Assembly (NCBI GenBank): GCA_020860545.1
Contig: JAJBUC010000047.1
Span: forward strand, 1-35,039
DNA: 35,039 bases
Source of the DNA: Oscillospiraceae bacterium
GTDB taxonomy: Bacteria; Bacillota; Clostridia; Oscillospirales; Oscillospiraceae
Direction: 5' to 3'
Shown here: one piece after another, positions 17,464 to 26,043 of the stretch
Numbering within the stretch: position 1 is the first letter of the stretch
Layout of the letters: every line of letters starts with the position of its first letter
Notes under the pieces: generated by a model
Seen by the model: the letters and a program-made list of their open reading frames with translations, nothing else
What the model was told of the DNA's origin: nothing
Databases searched by the model: none
Position numbers and translations under genes: made by a program

Positions 17464-17667
17464 TTATCGGCCTGCGAGCTGCTGCTCACGGATAATGGTC
17501 TTGACACGTGCGATATCCTTTTTAACTTCAACAATCTTAAGTGGATTTTCCAGCTGGTTGGTCGCGTGCTGAAGACGCAGCTGGAACAGGTCCTTCTTCA
17601 AATCGACCAGCTTGTTCTCCAGCTCACCGGCGCTCAGCTTGCGGACTTCGTTTGCCATCATCTTCAT
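17464..17667 (-). CDS. rpmC: 50S ribosomal protein L29
   Basis: L29 is a two-helix protein at the polypeptide exit, near the signal-recognition-particle and trigger-factor docking site. Most family members start around [13 protein letters not shown]; here the frame begins MKMMANEV, 67 residues in all. The first ATG (17667) is preferred because it overlaps the rplP stop as ATGA, implying re-initiation, and GGTGG precedes it. The ATGs two and three codons later remain possible. Confidence 0.94.
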   Translation of the reverse strand: MKMMANEVRKLSAGELENKLVDLKKDLFQLRLQHATNQLENPLKIVEVKKDIARVKTIIREQQLAGR

Positions 17668-18101
17668 TCACCACCATTCTCGGTCTCGGCGGTCTCTTCC
17701 TTCTTCACAATCTTGCACTTGACGGGCAGCTTGTGGGAGGCGAGACGCAGGGCCTCGCGGGCGATCTCTTCCGAGACGCCGGCAATCTCAAACATGACGC
17801 GGCCGGGCTTGACAACGGCCACCCAATACTCGGGAGAGCCTTTACCGGAACCCATGCGGGTCTCAGCCGGCTTCTCGGTGACGGGCTTGTCGGGGAAAAT
17901 TTTGATCCAGACCTTGCCGCCGCGCTTGGTATAACGGGTCATGGCAATACGGGCGGCCTCAATCTGATTGCTGGTGATCCAGCACGGCTCGGTGGCCTGA
18001 AGGCCCCACTCGCCGTAGGTCACGGTCGTCCCATTGACGGCCTTGCCCTTCATACGTCCGCGGTGTACGCGGCGGTATTTTACTCTCTTCGGGAGCAGCA
18101 T
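17664..18101 (-). CDS. rplP: 50S ribosomal protein L16
   Basis: L16 organises the A-site region of the 50S. The 145 residues begin [19 protein letters not shown], include [21 protein letters not shown] and [19 protein letters not shown], and end in an acidic tail ([13 protein letters not shown]). Its ATG overlaps the rpsC stop by one base (TAATG) and its stop overlaps rpmC by four, so all three are likely translationally coupled. Confidence 0.97.
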   Translation of the reverse strand: MLLPKRVKYRRVHRGRMKGKAVNGTTVTYGEWGLQATEPCWITSNQIEAARIAMTRYTKRGGKVWIKIFPDKPVTEKPAETRMGSGKGSPEYWVAVVKPGRVMFEIAGVSEEIAREALRLASHKLPVKCKIVKKEETAETENGGE

Positions 18102-19048
18102 TATTCCTGGCCTCCTTTCGGGGGAGTGGGCGCGTCGCTGCGGGGTGTGGTCGCCGGGCGGCTGTTATAGCCACCCTGGCCCTGCCCTGCCGGGCGGTTG
18201 TTGTAGCCGCCCTGGCCCGCGGGGCGGTTATTGTTGTACCCACCCTGGCCTGCCGGGCGGTTGTTGTTATAACCACCCTGTCCAGCCGGACGGTTACCGC
18301 CGCCAAAGCCACCCGGGCGGCTGCCGCCGGAGCGGCGGTCGCGGTCGTTGCGGCGGGGGCGGTCACTGCGCTCCTTAAAATTCTTTGTGTCGAGTGTGCG
18401 GGGCGTGGTGCGCAGGGTCTGCGTGAGCACCTCACCCTTGTAAACCCAAACCTTGACGCCGATGCGCCCGTACGTAGTCGCCGCCTCGGCAAAGCCGTAG
18501 TCGATGTCGGCGCGCAGGGTTTGCAGGGGGATGGTACCGTCGTGATAGTGCTCAACACGGGCAATTTCCGCGCCGCCAAGACGGCCGGAGCAGGAACACT
18601 TGATGCCGCGGGCACCTGCGCGCATGGCGCGGCCCATGGCGTTTTTCATCGCACGGCGGAAGCCGATGCGCTTTTCGAGCTGCTGCGCGATATTCTCGGC
18701 GACGAGCTGCGCGTTCATATCGACCGAGCGCACCTCAACAATGTTGAGCGCAACGGGCTTGCCGATCATCTTCTCGAGTGTCAGGCGCAGGCGCTCAACG
18801 TCCGCGCCGCCTCTGCCGATCACCACGCCGGGGCGGGCACAGTGCAGGTAGATACGCACCTTTGCGCTGTCACGCTCGATTTCAATCTTCGGAATACCGG
18901 CGGAGTACAGTGTCTTTTTCAAATAGTCACGAATCTTCTTGTCCTCGACCAGCAGATCGCCCACCTTCTCATTGCGGGCATACCAGCGGGAGTCCCAGTC
19001 CTTGATGACACCGACACGCAGGCCATGTGGATTTACTTTTTGTCCCAT
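18101..19048 (-). CDS. rpsC: 30S ribosomal protein S3 with a repetitive C-terminal extension
   Basis: S3 lines the mRNA entry channel and has helicase-like activity. Residues 1-215 are a normal S3: [13 protein letters not shown], the KH domain with GRGG at 78-81, and the C-terminal domain ending [16 protein letters not shown]. From about residue 222 a 94-residue tail follows, absent from typical 210-235-residue S3 proteins. It starts with a highly basic [19 protein letters not shown], then four near-identical copies of [11 protein letters not shown] (252-295), then a Pro/Thr-rich end. The tail resembles disordered Gly/Arg-rich RNA-binding tails and would sit near the mRNA entry site. Confidence 0.96.
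   Translation of the reverse strand: MGQKVNPHGLRVGVIKDWDSRWYARNEKVGDLLVEDKKIRDYLKKTLYSAGIPKIEIERDSAKVRIYLHCARPGVVIGRGGADVERLRLTLEKMIGKPVALNIVEVRSVDMNAQLVAENIAQQLEKRIGFRRAMKNAMGRAMRAGARGIKCSCSGRLGGAEIARVEHYHDGTIPLQTLRADIDYGFAEAATTYGRIGVKVWVYKGEVLTQTLRTTPRTLDTKNFKERSDRPRRNDRDRRSGGSRPGGFGGGNRPAGQGGYNNNRPAGQGGYNNNRPAGQGGYNNRPAGQGQGGYNSRPATTPRSDAPTPPKGGQE
18164..18295 (-). repeat. In-frame tandem repeat in rpsC
   Basis: About 130 bp encode four successive units of 10-12 codons: [32 protein letters not shown] and [12 protein letters not shown]. The copies are nearly identical at DNA level, so the unit number probably varies between strains through slippage. No spacers or flanking signals of a CRISPR array are present. 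Confidence 0.9.
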
Positions 19049-19063
19049 ATTCTTCCTCCTCCC

Positions 19064-19396
19064 TTAGCGCTCGCTGACGCAGACGGTGATGTGAGACGTA
19101 CGCTTATTGATGCGGAATGCACGGCCCTGGGCGCGCGGTCTCATGCGCTTGATGATCGGACCGGGATTTGCATAGGTTGCCGAAACGTACAGGCTCTCCG
19201 GATCCATCTGGTGGTTGTTCTCTGCGTTTGCCACGGCGCTGTTCAGGAGCTTAATCATAAGCTCGGAGGCGGCCTTCGGCGTCGCCCTGAGAATGGCGTC
19301 CGCCTGGGGCACGCTCTTGCCCCGAATCAGATCGCACACAATCTGAACCTTACGGGGAGAGATGCGCGCATATTTTAAATGTGCCTTTGCTTCCAT
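19064..19396 (-). CDS. rplV: 50S ribosomal protein L22
   Basis: L22 contacts all domains of 23S rRNA, its loop lining the exit tunnel where macrolides act. The 110 residues have [20 protein letters not shown] at the start, [13 protein letters not shown], and the tunnel-loop region with [20 protein letters not shown]. It lies 14 nt after rpsS and 15 nt before rpsC. Confidence 0.97.
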   Translation of the reverse strand: MEAKAHLKYARISPRKVQIVCDLIRGKSVPQADAILRATPKAASELMIKLLNSAVANAENNHQMDPESLYVSATYANPGPIIKRMRPRAQGRAFRINKRTSHITVCVSER

Positions 19397-19410
19397 GTTC
19401 TCTCTCCTCC

Positions 19411-19683
19411 TTATTTACCGGTCTTGCTGCCGGCGTGTCCGCGGAAGGTGCGGGTGGGGGCGAACTCGCCCAGCTTATGCCCGACCATATCCTCGGTAAC
19501 GTACACGGGCACATGCTTGCGCCCGTCGTGCACCGCAAAGGTGTGTCCGACAAAGGAAGGGAAAATCGTGGAGGCGCGGCTCCATGTCTTCAGCACTTTC
19601 TTTTCGCCGTTCTGATTCATTTCGTCAACCCGCTTTAGCAGCTCAGGGGCGCAAAAGGGGCCTTTCTTGATACTTCTGCTCAT
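19411..19683 (-). CDS. rpsS: 30S ribosomal protein S19
   Basis: S19 is in the 30S head, paired with S13. The 90 residues begin [19 protein letters not shown] and include [22 protein letters not shown] and [16 protein letters not shown], all diagnostic. It is 15 nt downstream of rplB. Confidence 0.97.
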   Translation of the reverse strand: MSRSIKKGPFCAPELLKRVDEMNQNGEKKVLKTWSRASTIFPSFVGHTFAVHDGRKHVPVYVTEDMVGHKLGEFAPTRTFRGHAGSKTGK

Positions 19684-19698
19684 CTTTTCACTGCCTCC

Positions 19699-20532
19699 TT
19701 ACTTCGTTTTACGGTGTTTGACGATGAACTGCTCCGTGGGATTCTTCTTCTTGCGGGTCTTGTAACCCATCGTCGGCTTGCCCCAAGGGGTAACCGGACT
19801 CGGGCGTCCGACCGGACTCTTGCCCTCGCCGCCGCCGTGGGGGTGGTCGCAGGGGTTCATGACGGAGCCGCGCACCGTGGGCCGCCAGCCCATGTGCCGC
19901 TTGCGTCCTGCCTTACCGATCTGGACGTTGCCGTGGTCGGTGTTGCCCACCTGCCCGAGGGTGGCTCTGCACTCCTCGCGGATATAGCGCACCTCGCCGG
20001 AGGGGAGGCGCACCTGTGCCATGCCGCCTTCCTTTGCCATCAGCTGCGCCGAAACGCCTGCGGAGCGGACGAGCTGGCCGCCCTTGCCCGGGTAAAGCTC
20101 AATATTGTGGATGAGCTCACCGACGGGAATGTTCGCGATGGGGAGGCAGTTGCCAGGCAGAATTTCAGCGCCCGCGCCGTTTTGAATGACATGGCCCACC
20201 TTGAGGTTCACCGGTGCGAGAATATAGCGCTTTTCGCCGTCCTCGTACTCGATCAGGGCAATGTTCGCGGAGCGGTTCGGGTCGTACTGCAAGCTCGTCA
20301 CGGTGGCGTTGCCGTCCTTGTCACGCTTGAAATCAATGACGCGGTACTTTCTCTTGTTGCCGCCGCCGCGGTGGCGGACGGTAATGCGTCCGTAGCTGTT
20401 GCGCCCCCCGTGCTTTTGCAGCGTCTCGGTCAGGGTGCGCTCCGGCTTTGCCTTTTTGTCAATCCCGTCAAACGCCAGCGACGTCATGTGGCGGCGTGAG
20501 GGGGTTGTCGGTTTATAGGTTTTAATCGCCAT
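19699..20532 (-). CDS. rplB: 50S ribosomal protein L2
   Basis: L2 is a central 23S rRNA-binding protein needed for subunit association and peptidyl-transferase integrity. The 277 residues show [38 protein letters not shown] and the highly conserved end [18 protein letters not shown], including the His near the peptidyl-transferase centre. It follows rplW by 15 nt. Confidence 0.98.
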   Translation of the reverse strand: MAIKTYKPTTPSRRHMTSLAFDGIDKKAKPERTLTETLQKHGGRNSYGRITVRHRGGGNKRKYRVIDFKRDKDGNATVTSLQYDPNRSANIALIEYEDGEKRYILAPVNLKVGHVIQNGAGAEILPGNCLPIANIPVGELIHNIELYPGKGGQLVRSAGVSAQLMAKEGGMAQVRLPSGEVRYIREECRATLGQVGNTDHGNVQIGKAGRKRHMGWRPTVRGSVMNPCDHPHGGGEGKSPVGRPSPVTPWGKPTMGYKTRKKKNPTEQFIVKHRKTK

Positions 20533-20547
20533 TTCTCGTTATCCTCC

Positions 20548-20847
20548 TTACACCATGCCTTCGAAGAATTCGATGGTCTTCGACTCCGGGGTCAGCGTGA
20601 CCATGGCCTTCTTCCAGCTCGGACGGCGTCCGCTAGGATAGCGGCCTGTGCGCTTGCGCTTGCCCAGCATATTCAGGGTGTTGACCTTGGCGACTTTCAC
20701 GCCGAAAGCCTCTTCCACGGCCTTTGCAATTTCAATCTTGTTCGCGCTCTTCGCGACCTCAAAGGTGTAGCGCTTCATCTCGGCACCCTCCATGGACTGC
20801 TCCGTGATGATGGGGCGCTTGATGATGTCATAAGCTTTGGTGTCCAT
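20548..20847 (-). CDS. rplW: 50S ribosomal protein L23
   Basis: L23 forms the docking site for trigger factor and SRP at the tunnel exit. The 99 residues include [14 protein letters not shown], the rRNA-binding stretch [20 protein letters not shown], and [20 protein letters not shown]. Its ATG overlaps the rplD stop by one base (TAATG). Confidence 0.97.
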   Translation of the reverse strand: MDTKAYDIIKRPIITEQSMEGAEMKRYTFEVAKSANKIEIAKAVEEAFGVKVAKVNTLNMLGKRKRTGRYPSGRRPSWKKAMVTLTPESKTIEFFEGMV

Positions 20848-21467
20848 TACGCAAACACCTCCTCAATGACGGCGAGCGCCGCCTTGTCTACGATAAACTG
20901 CTTGGCGTTTACGATGTCGTACACGCTCAGGATCTTCGCGGTTGTCGTTTCGACGCCCGGAAGGTTGCGGGCAGACTTGACGACGTTCTCGCTGACCTCG
21001 CCGGTCACAAGCAGGGCCTTGCCGGCACCCACCGCGTCGAGGAACGTCTTCATGTTCTTGGTCTTGATCTCACCGAGGCTCAAATCCTCAACAACGATCA
21101 CATTACCCTCCTGCGCCTTCGCCGACAAGGCGGACTTGAGCGCGAGGCGCTTGACCTTCTTGTTGAGGGTGTAGCTGTAGTCGCGGGGCTTGGGCGCGAA
21201 CACGACGCCGCCGTGCGTCCACTGGGGCGCGCGGGTAGAGCCCTGACGGGCATGGCCGGTTCCCTTCTGACGCCACGGCTTTCTGCCGCCGCCGGACACC
21301 TCCGCGCGGGTGAGCGTGGACTGGGTGCCCTGCCTGCAATTTGCAAGGTGGTTCTTAACCGCCTCATGCACAACGGCCTCGTTAGGCTCCACGCCGAAAA
21401 CGGCCTCGGAGAGCTCCACTTCGCCGACCTTGGTGCCGGTCATATTAACAACTGTTGCCTTAGGCAT
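20847..21467 (-). CDS. rplD: 50S ribosomal protein L4
   Basis: L4 reaches the exit tunnel and in E. coli also represses the S10 operon; whether it does so here is unknown. The 206 residues contain the extended loop region [20 protein letters not shown] followed by [20 protein letters not shown]. It starts 17 nt after rplC. Confidence 0.97.
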   Translation of the reverse strand: MPKATVVNMTGTKVGEVELSEAVFGVEPNEAVVHEAVKNHLANCRQGTQSTLTRAEVSGGGRKPWRQKGTGHARQGSTRAPQWTHGGVVFAPKPRDYSYTLNKKVKRLALKSALSAKAQEGNVIVVEDLSLGEIKTKNMKTFLDAVGAGKALLVTGEVSENVVKSARNLPGVETTTAKILSVYDIVNAKQFIVDKAALAVIEEVFA

Positions 21468-21484
21468 TTGGTATCTCTCCTTTC

Positions 21485-22210
21485 TTAACCCTTACGAGCC
21501 GAAGCCTTCTGGGGATTGACGCGGGCGGACGCCTTCTGCGGGTTGGCGCTTGTACCGGCCGCTGCGCCCTTCGACGCGACGTTGATGACGCTGTTGCGCA
21601 GGCAGACCAGTCCGCCCTTGGGGCCCGGTACCGCGCCGCAGACGGCGATTACGTTAAGCTCGGGATCGACCTGCACCACGTCCAGATTCAAAACGGTGAC
21701 CTGCTCATGACCCATGTGGCCCGCGCCGATCTTGCCCTTGAAAATGCGGGAGGGGTCTGTGCCGGAGCCCATGGAACCCGCATGGCGGTGCACAGGGCCG
21801 GTGCCGTGGGTCTCCTTCAGGCGGTGGGCACCGTGGCGCTTAATGACGCCCTGATAGCCCTTGCCCTTGCTCACGCCCGTGATATCGACGCGGTCACCGG
21901 CGGCAAACACCTCCGCCTTCACCTCGTCTCCGACGTTGAGGGCGTCACAGTTATCCAGCCGAAACTCCTTGAGCACACGCTTGCGGGCCTCGCCCGCCTT
22001 TTTCAGATGCCCGAGCTCGGGCTTTGTGAGCTTACGTTCGACTACGTCGTCGTAGCCGAGCTGCACGGCACTATAGCCGTCTTTCTCCTCGGTCTTCTTC
22101 TGCACGACCACACAGGGGCCTGCCTGAATCAGGGTGACCGGGATGACCTTTCCGGCTTCGTCAAAAATCTGCGTCATGCCGACTTTCTTGCCGATAATGG
22201 CCTTTTCCAT
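21485..22210 (-). CDS. rplC: 50S ribosomal protein L3 with a short repetitive tail
   Basis: L3 is one of the proteins that initiate 50S assembly. The core is typical: MEKAIIGKKVGMTQIFDEAG, GVSKGKGYQGVIKRHG and RHAGSMGSGTDPSRIFKGK. The protein is 241 residues against the usual 205-215. The excess is a C-terminal extension with two copies of NPQKASAR (223-230 and 232-239). The ATG at 22210 has an AAGGAGGA site lying within the palindrome CCTTATATAAGG (22221-22232), so the site could be partly masked by a small hairpin. Confidence 0.97.
   Translation of the reverse strand: MEKAIIGKKVGMTQIFDEAGKVIPVTLIQAGPCVVVQKKTEEKDGYSAVQLGYDDVVERKLTKPELGHLKKAGEARKRVLKEFRLDNCDALNVGDEVKAEVFAAGDRVDITGVSKGKGYQGVIKRHGAHRLKETHGTGPVHRHAGSMGSGTDPSRIFKGKIGAGHMGHEQVTVLNLDVVQVDPELNVIAVCGAVPGPKGGLVCLRNSVINVASKGAAAGTSANPQKASARVNPQKASARKG
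21494..21544 (-). repeat. Two-unit repeat in the 3' end of rplC
   Basis: Codons for NPQKASAR occur twice, separated by one Val codon, near the stop of rplC. The DNA copies have diverged at several third positions, so the duplication is not recent. Confidence 0.75.
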
Positions 22211-22244
22211 TGCTGTTCCTCCTTATATAAGGTTATTGGTTGAA

Positions 22245-22271
22245 GGAGTTGCCGCTTTGCGGCATTGCTCC
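22245..22271 (-). other. Hairpin in the rpsJ-rplC spacer
   Basis: The 125-nt spacer holds GCCGC-AAA-GCGGC with an outer GGAG/CTCC pair across an internal loop. No T-run follows, so it is not a terminator. Possible roles are mRNA processing or stability, or a control site; the evidence is structural only. Confidence 0.45.
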
Positions 22272-22335
22272 GCCAACTTGACCCGCCCGCCTCAAAAACG
22301 GCGAACCGCAGTACACAAAAGTTATTTAGACGAGA

Positions 22336-22647
22336 TCAGAGCTTAATTTCGATATCCACACCGGCGGGAAGCTCCAAGCTCATCAGCGCCTCCACCGTCT
22401 TTGGCGACGGCTTTAAGATGTCGATCAGGCGCTTATGGGTGCGGCGCTCAAACTGCTCACGGCTGTCCTTATATTTATGAACCGCCCGGAGAATGGTGAC
22501 AACCTCTCGTTTCGTCGGCAGGGGAATCGGGCCGGAGACGGATGCGCCGGTGCGCTTTGCGGTCTCCACGATTTTCTCTGCACTTTGGTCGATCAACTGG
22601 TGGTCATAGGCCTTGAGCCGAATGCGAATCATTTCTTTCTGCGCCAT
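22336..22647 (-). CDS. rpsJ: 30S ribosomal protein S10
   Basis: S10 (NusE) is part of the 30S head and also a transcription antitermination factor. The 103 residues begin [39 protein letters not shown] S10 sequence and include [20 protein letters not shown] and the end DIEIKL. The ATG at 22647 has AAGGAGGA upstream. It is the first gene of the S10-spc-alpha cluster; the str genes (rpsL, rpsG, fusA, tuf) that often precede it are not here. Confidence 0.97.
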   Translation of the reverse strand: MAQKEMIRIRLKAYDHQLIDQSAEKIVETAKRTGASVSGPIPLPTKREVVTILRAVHKYKDSREQFERRTHKRLIDILKPSPKTVEALMSLELPAGVDIEIKL

Positions 22648-22749
22648 AGTGTTTGTTCCTCCTTAAAAACATACGAAGTGTGAATGGTATTTTTTCCTCG
22701 CTTCGTACGGTGAAAATCCTGTACACGTTTCCGTGCGTATCACTCTCCG

Positions 22750-22785
22750 AAAAGAAAGAAACCGGTTCTAAAGCAGACCGGTCCC
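22750..22785 (-). terminator. Attenuator-like hairpin in the S10 leader
   Basis: A 9-bp stem (GGGACCGGT with ACCGGTTTC, two G-U pairs) with a 10-nt loop is followed on the minus strand by TTTCTTTT. It lies about 130-165 nt into the leader and 100 nt before rpsJ. Because the whole ribosomal cluster is downstream, it would have to be regulated rather than constitutive. Confidence 0.6.
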
Positions 22786-22920
22786 ATCTATCCACAGCGA
22801 TATACGCTATGCCAAGATCTTCAGCCGCCCAAATCTAGCTCGGACATACTCCGCGGAAGTTACCGGCTTACGCCGCAATCTCCCACATCATCGCAAGATG
22901 CGCCAATTTGACGCTAGATT

Positions 22921-22949
22921 ATGATATTACAATCGGAGGCGGTTGTCAA
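22921..22949 (-). promoter_or_regulatory. Promoter of the S10-spc-alpha cluster
   Basis: The minus strand has a perfect TTGACA (22944-22949), a 17-bp spacer and TATCAT (22921-22926), preceded by an A8 tract that could act as an UP element for the alpha C-terminal domain. The expected start is near 22914, giving a leader of about 265 nt. Confidence 0.9.
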
Positions 22950-23069
22950 GTTTTTTTTACGTCACCCATGCATAATTTTGATTTTTAGACGTTTTATACA
23001 AAATCAACGTCTGGAGTTCCGTCTTTTTTACCTGCACCTTATACCGAGGGGATTCCCCTCCATCAGAAG

Positions 23070-23933
23070 TCACGGCCCACCAAGTACCCCCTGTAGCGCC
23101 TGCTGCACGGCAGAAAACGCAATCGACGTTTCCGTGAAAAGTTCCAGCGAGCAGACCGCCTGATGCACCAGCAGGCCAAGCCCGTTATACGCGGGCAATC
23201 CGCGCTTCGCCGCCTCGGCGAGCAGTTTGGTTTCGGGCGGGGCATAGATGAGGTCATAGACCGGCGTCCCTGCAGGCAGCTCATCCAAAAAGGTGACATC
23301 GTCAAACTGTCCCTGCGTGCCGTGCATCCCGAGGCTGGTACAGTTGATCAGCAGGTCGGTCTGGCGCGCTTCCCGCCGCAGCGTCTCAATGTCAAACCCG
23401 GCGGGGCGGAGAACCCCCTGCTCATCAAGCGCGCAGAGCAACGCCGCTCTTTCTGCCGTGCGGTTACACACGGTGACCCGCACAGCGCCCTCCTGTGCGA
23501 GTTTGAGCGCCACTGCCTTGGCAGCGCCCCCCGCGCCGAGCACCGTCACGCGCAATCCCTTGGGTGACGTGCCGTTTGCCGCAAGGGCGCGGAGGAAGCC
23601 GACCCCGTCGGTATTGTACCCAAAAAATCTGCCGTCACGGATACAGACCGTGTTCACCGCACCGAAGCGGCGGGCATCCTCACCCAGCGTATCCATCAGC
23701 GGCAACAGCGCCTGCTTGTGCGGCATGGTGGCGTTGAGTCCCCGGTAGCCCAGCAGGGCGGCAGCGTGCAGGAAGGGCGCAAGCTGCGCCGGCGCGACCG
23801 GCTGGCAGAGATAGATGTAATCAAGCTTTAACGCTTCCAGCATGGTGTTTTGAATGAGCGGCGACTTGGAGTGGAGCACCGGATCGCCGATCACGCAGAG
23901 CTTCCGGGTAGTGTTCTCCAGATTTACACGCAT
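23070..23933 (-). CDS. aroE: Shikimate dehydrogenase
   Basis: Reduces 3-dehydroshikimate to shikimate with NADPH. The 287 residues show the substrate-binding GDPVLHSKSP at 16-25, the catalytic Lys73 in NATMPHK and Asp109 in YNTDG, and the nucleotide-binding GAGGAAKAV near 133. Asn-Ala-Thr-Met replaces the common NVTIPHK, a mild variation. The ATG at 23933 overlaps the end of aroQ by 10 nt and has GGGAGG about 9 nt upstream. It is the last gene of the aro operon; no clear terminator follows. Confidence 0.95.
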   Translation of the reverse strand: MRVNLENTTRKLCVIGDPVLHSKSPLIQNTMLEALKLDYIYLCQPVAPAQLAPFLHAAALLGYRGLNATMPHKQALLPLMDTLGEDARRFGAVNTVCIRDGRFFGYNTDGVGFLRALAANGTSPKGLRVTVLGAGGAAKAVALKLAQEGAVRVTVCNRTAERAALLCALDEQGVLRPAGFDIETLRREARQTDLLINCTSLGMHGTQGQFDDVTFLDELPAGTPVYDLIYAPPETKLLAEAAKRGLPAYNGLGLLVHQAVCSLELFTETSIAFSAVQQALQGVLGGP

Positions 23934-24370
23934 TGCGGTATTCCTCCCTGTGCCAGAAAATAGCCCATCGCCGCCTCATAGCCGTAGCTCCCCAGCCCGC
24001 AGATCTGACCGACACAGGCGGGGGCGGTCACGGAATGGCGGCGGAATTCCTCGCGCTGGTGGACGTTTGAAATATGCACTTCGATACATGGCACGTCTGC
24101 CGCCTTGAGCGCGTCCAGAATGGCATAGCTGTAATGGGTATACGCGCCGGGATTCAGGATAATCGCATCGTATACGCTCCGCGCCGCATGGATGGCGTCG
24201 ATAATACCGCCCTCGCTATTCGACTGAACGCAGACGGCTGCGCTGCCGTGCGCCGCCGCGAATTCCTCCAGCCGGGTACAGAGGGCCCGATACGTCCCCT
24301 CACCGTAAATACCCGGCTCGCGGCGGCCCAGCAGATTCAGGTTCGGCCCGTTGAGTATCAAAAACTTCAT
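23924..24370 (-). CDS. aroQ: 3-dehydroquinate dehydratase, type II
   Basis: Converts 3-dehydroquinate to 3-dehydroshikimate. The 148 residues are of the small dodecameric type: LNGPNLNLLGRREPGIYG with catalytic Tyr22, SNSEGGIID, NPGAYTHYSYAI, and His99 in EVHISN followed by REEFRRHS. The ATG overlaps the aroK stop as ATGA. Confidence 0.96.
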   Translation of the reverse strand: MKFLILNGPNLNLLGRREPGIYGEGTYRALCTRLEEFAAAHGSAAVCVQSNSEGGIIDAIHAARSVYDAIILNPGAYTHYSYAILDALKAADVPCIEVHISNVHQREEFRRHSVTAPACVGQICGLGSYGYEAAMGYFLAQGGIPQCV

Positions 24371-24876
24371 CTCTTTGCCCCTTCCTGCTTATACAGCACA
24401 CTGATGTGATCGGCGGCCTCTTTTGCGCTTGATACATTGGCAATATGAAACTGTCCGTATCTCCGATACAGGTCGATGCGCTCCTTGTAAAGTGTAAAAA
24501 TCCGATCTGTGTCGGTGCCCACCAGCGGCCTTCCCTTATGTTCCTCTTTCGCGATGTCCTCCGGCGGGCGGTCAAGGAAGAAGATAACCCCCGTCTTCGC
24601 CAGTACGCGCATATTGCTCTCCCGCTTGATGACGCCGCCGCCGGTGGCGATCACCGCGCCTTTTGCCCGCGCCGCCGCCCGCACCGCCGCGCTCTCCCGG
24701 TCACGGAACCCTTCCTCCCCCTCCGCGGCAAAGATTTCCGGTATGGTGTGCCCCGCCGCCTTGACCACCATCGTGTCCGTGTCCAGAAAAGGCATGTGCA
24801 GCAGCCGCGCCAGCGTGGAGCCGACCGCGCTTTTCCCACTGCCGGGCATACCGATTAAAACAAGGTTTTTTCTCAT
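24367..24876 (-). CDS. aroK: Shikimate kinase
   Basis: Phosphorylates shikimate at O3. The 169 residues have the P-loop GMPGSGKS near the N-terminus, DTDTMV, the substrate Arg in GFRDRE, ATGGGVI and the LID RPLV. The ATG at 24876 is preferred to that at 24882 because GGAG lies 7 nt away and it overlaps the pheA stop as ATGA; the earlier ATG has GGAG only one base away. Confidence 0.95.
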   Translation of the reverse strand: MRKNLVLIGMPGSGKSAVGSTLARLLHMPFLDTDTMVVKAAGHTIPEIFAAEGEEGFRDRESAAVRAAARAKGAVIATGGGVIKRESNMRVLAKTGVIFFLDRPPEDIAKEEHKGRPLVGTDTDRIFTLYKERIDLYRRYGQFHIANVSSAKEAADHISVLYKQEGAKR

Positions 24877-26030
24877 TCGCATGCTCCAAAATTCCCTAAA
24901 ATGCGGAACTCCACCACCATCTGCGACAGCTCGCGCAGGGTGTCCTCCATACCGGGGGCCAGCAGGTCACCCGTAAACTCGAGAAAAAACAGGTATTCCC
25001 ACTTGTGTCCGGGCACGGGGCGCGACTCAAGCTTCACGAGGTTCATCCCCTGTGCGGCAAAGACCGACAAAATCTCATGCAAGCTGCCGCTCTGGTGCGG
25101 CAGGCGGAGTATCGCGCCGATTTTATCGCGCCCCTCCCGCAGCTCCATGCGCGGGGAGACGGCAAGAAAGCGGGTGTGGTTTTCCGTATTCTCATTGATA
25201 CCCTCAGCCAGAATGGCAAGGCCATAGAGCTGCGCAGCCCGGCGAGAGCAGATCGCCGCCGCCGCGCGGTCGCCATGCTCCGCCAGTTGCCGGGCGCTCC
25301 CCGCCGTATCGAGTGCGGGAAGGCGCTGCCACGCAGGATGTGTGTTTAAAAACCGCTCACACTGCATCAGGCCCTGCTCGTGGGAATAGACCCGCGCAAT
25401 GTCCTCCATGCAAACACCCGGGAGCGCCGCGAGGCAGTGCTCCACCTTGACAATATGTTCCCCCACGGCGAAGTAGCTGTACTGCGCGAGCAGGTCATAC
25501 ACCTGCCGGATGGAGCCGGTGGAGCTGTTTTCGACAGGGAGCATGGCGTAGTCGGCGCGCCCGTCACGCAGGGCGAGAAAGACATCCTCAAACCACGGCT
25601 CGCCGGTACATTGGGCTTCCATGCCGAAAAACTCCGCCGCCGCCTGCTCGCTGTACGCGCCCGGCTCGCCCTGATAGGCCACCCGCGGCCGCACGGACAG
25701 CGGTGTCCGGGCGGAAGCAAGATCCTCCAGATACTGCGCGAATCCGTCTGTCATCTCCCGCTCGTGCACCAAAAACCGTTGCTGCGCGCGGGAGATGGCC
25801 ATGACGGTGCTGTAGAGCCGCGCGAGGTCGGCCCTGCGGGCGGGAGCGTCTGTCAGCGCCGCCTTTGCCGCGATCACCTCCCGCTCCCGTCCGCTGTCGA
25901 GCACAGGCATGCCGTGCGCCTGCTTATACCGCCCGACCCGCTCGGTGACCTCCATCCGCTTTAAAAAGAGGGCAACCAGTTCCTCATCCAGCGCGTCAAT
26001 CTCGGCGCGGCACCGCTCCAATTCACTCAT
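24873..26030 (-). CDS. pheA: Bifunctional chorismate mutase/prephenate dehydratase
   Basis: Makes phenylpyruvate from chorismate in two steps. Residues 1-95 are an AroQ-class helical chorismate mutase (ALDEELVALFLKRMEV, GREREV). Residues 115-292 are prephenate dehydratase (VAYQGEPGAYSEQAA, PVENSSTGSI, and catalytic Thr286-Arg287 in NHTRFL). Residues 300-385 are an ACT domain with ESRP at 335-338, the phenylalanine-sensing motif, so feedback inhibition by Phe is expected. The open frame extends 20 codons further up, but the ATG at 26030 fits the mutase start. It is 13 nt after aroC. Confidence 0.95.
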   Translation of the reverse strand: MSELERCRAEIDALDEELVALFLKRMEVTERVGRYKQAHGMPVLDSGREREVIAAKAALTDAPARRADLARLYSTVMAISRAQQRFLVHEREMTDGFAQYLEDLASARTPLSVRPRVAYQGEPGAYSEQAAAEFFGMEAQCTGEPWFEDVFLALRDGRADYAMLPVENSSTGSIRQVYDLLAQYSYFAVGEHIVKVEHCLAALPGVCMEDIARVYSHEQGLMQCERFLNTHPAWQRLPALDTAGSARQLAEHGDRAAAAICSRRAAQLYGLAILAEGINENTENHTRFLAVSPRMELREGRDKIGAILRLPHQSGSLHEILSVFAAQGMNLVKLESRPVPGHKWEYLFFLEFTGDLLAPGMEDTLRELSQMVVEFRILGNFGACE

Positions 26031-26043
26031 CTTTCCTCGCTCC

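Larger units (their letters stand above)
22648..23069. other. 422-bp aroE-rpsJ intergenic region
   Basis: It contains no gene. From the aroE side there is a GAGGGG/CCCCTC hairpin without a T-run (23046-23060), a 7-bp inverted repeat (AGACGTT/AACGTCT, 22987-23012), the S10 promoter (22921-22949) and the S10 leader with its attenuator-like hairpin (22750-22785). Confidence 0.7.

Noticed and set aside
18164..18295. Regular repeats that could suggest a CRISPR array.
   Set aside because: The repeats are contiguous, in frame within rpsC, and have no unique spacers.
22832..22920. An 8-bp inverted repeat (AATCTAGC/GCTAGATT) that might close the S10 leader.
   Set aside because: The predicted start at about 22914 leaves most of the left arm untranscribed, so the stem would not form in the RNA.
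23046..23060. GAGGGG/CCCCTC hairpin after aroE as a transcription terminator.
   Set aside because: The stem is only 6 bp with a 3-nt loop and no T-run follows on the minus strand; it was kept only as a note in the intergenic description.
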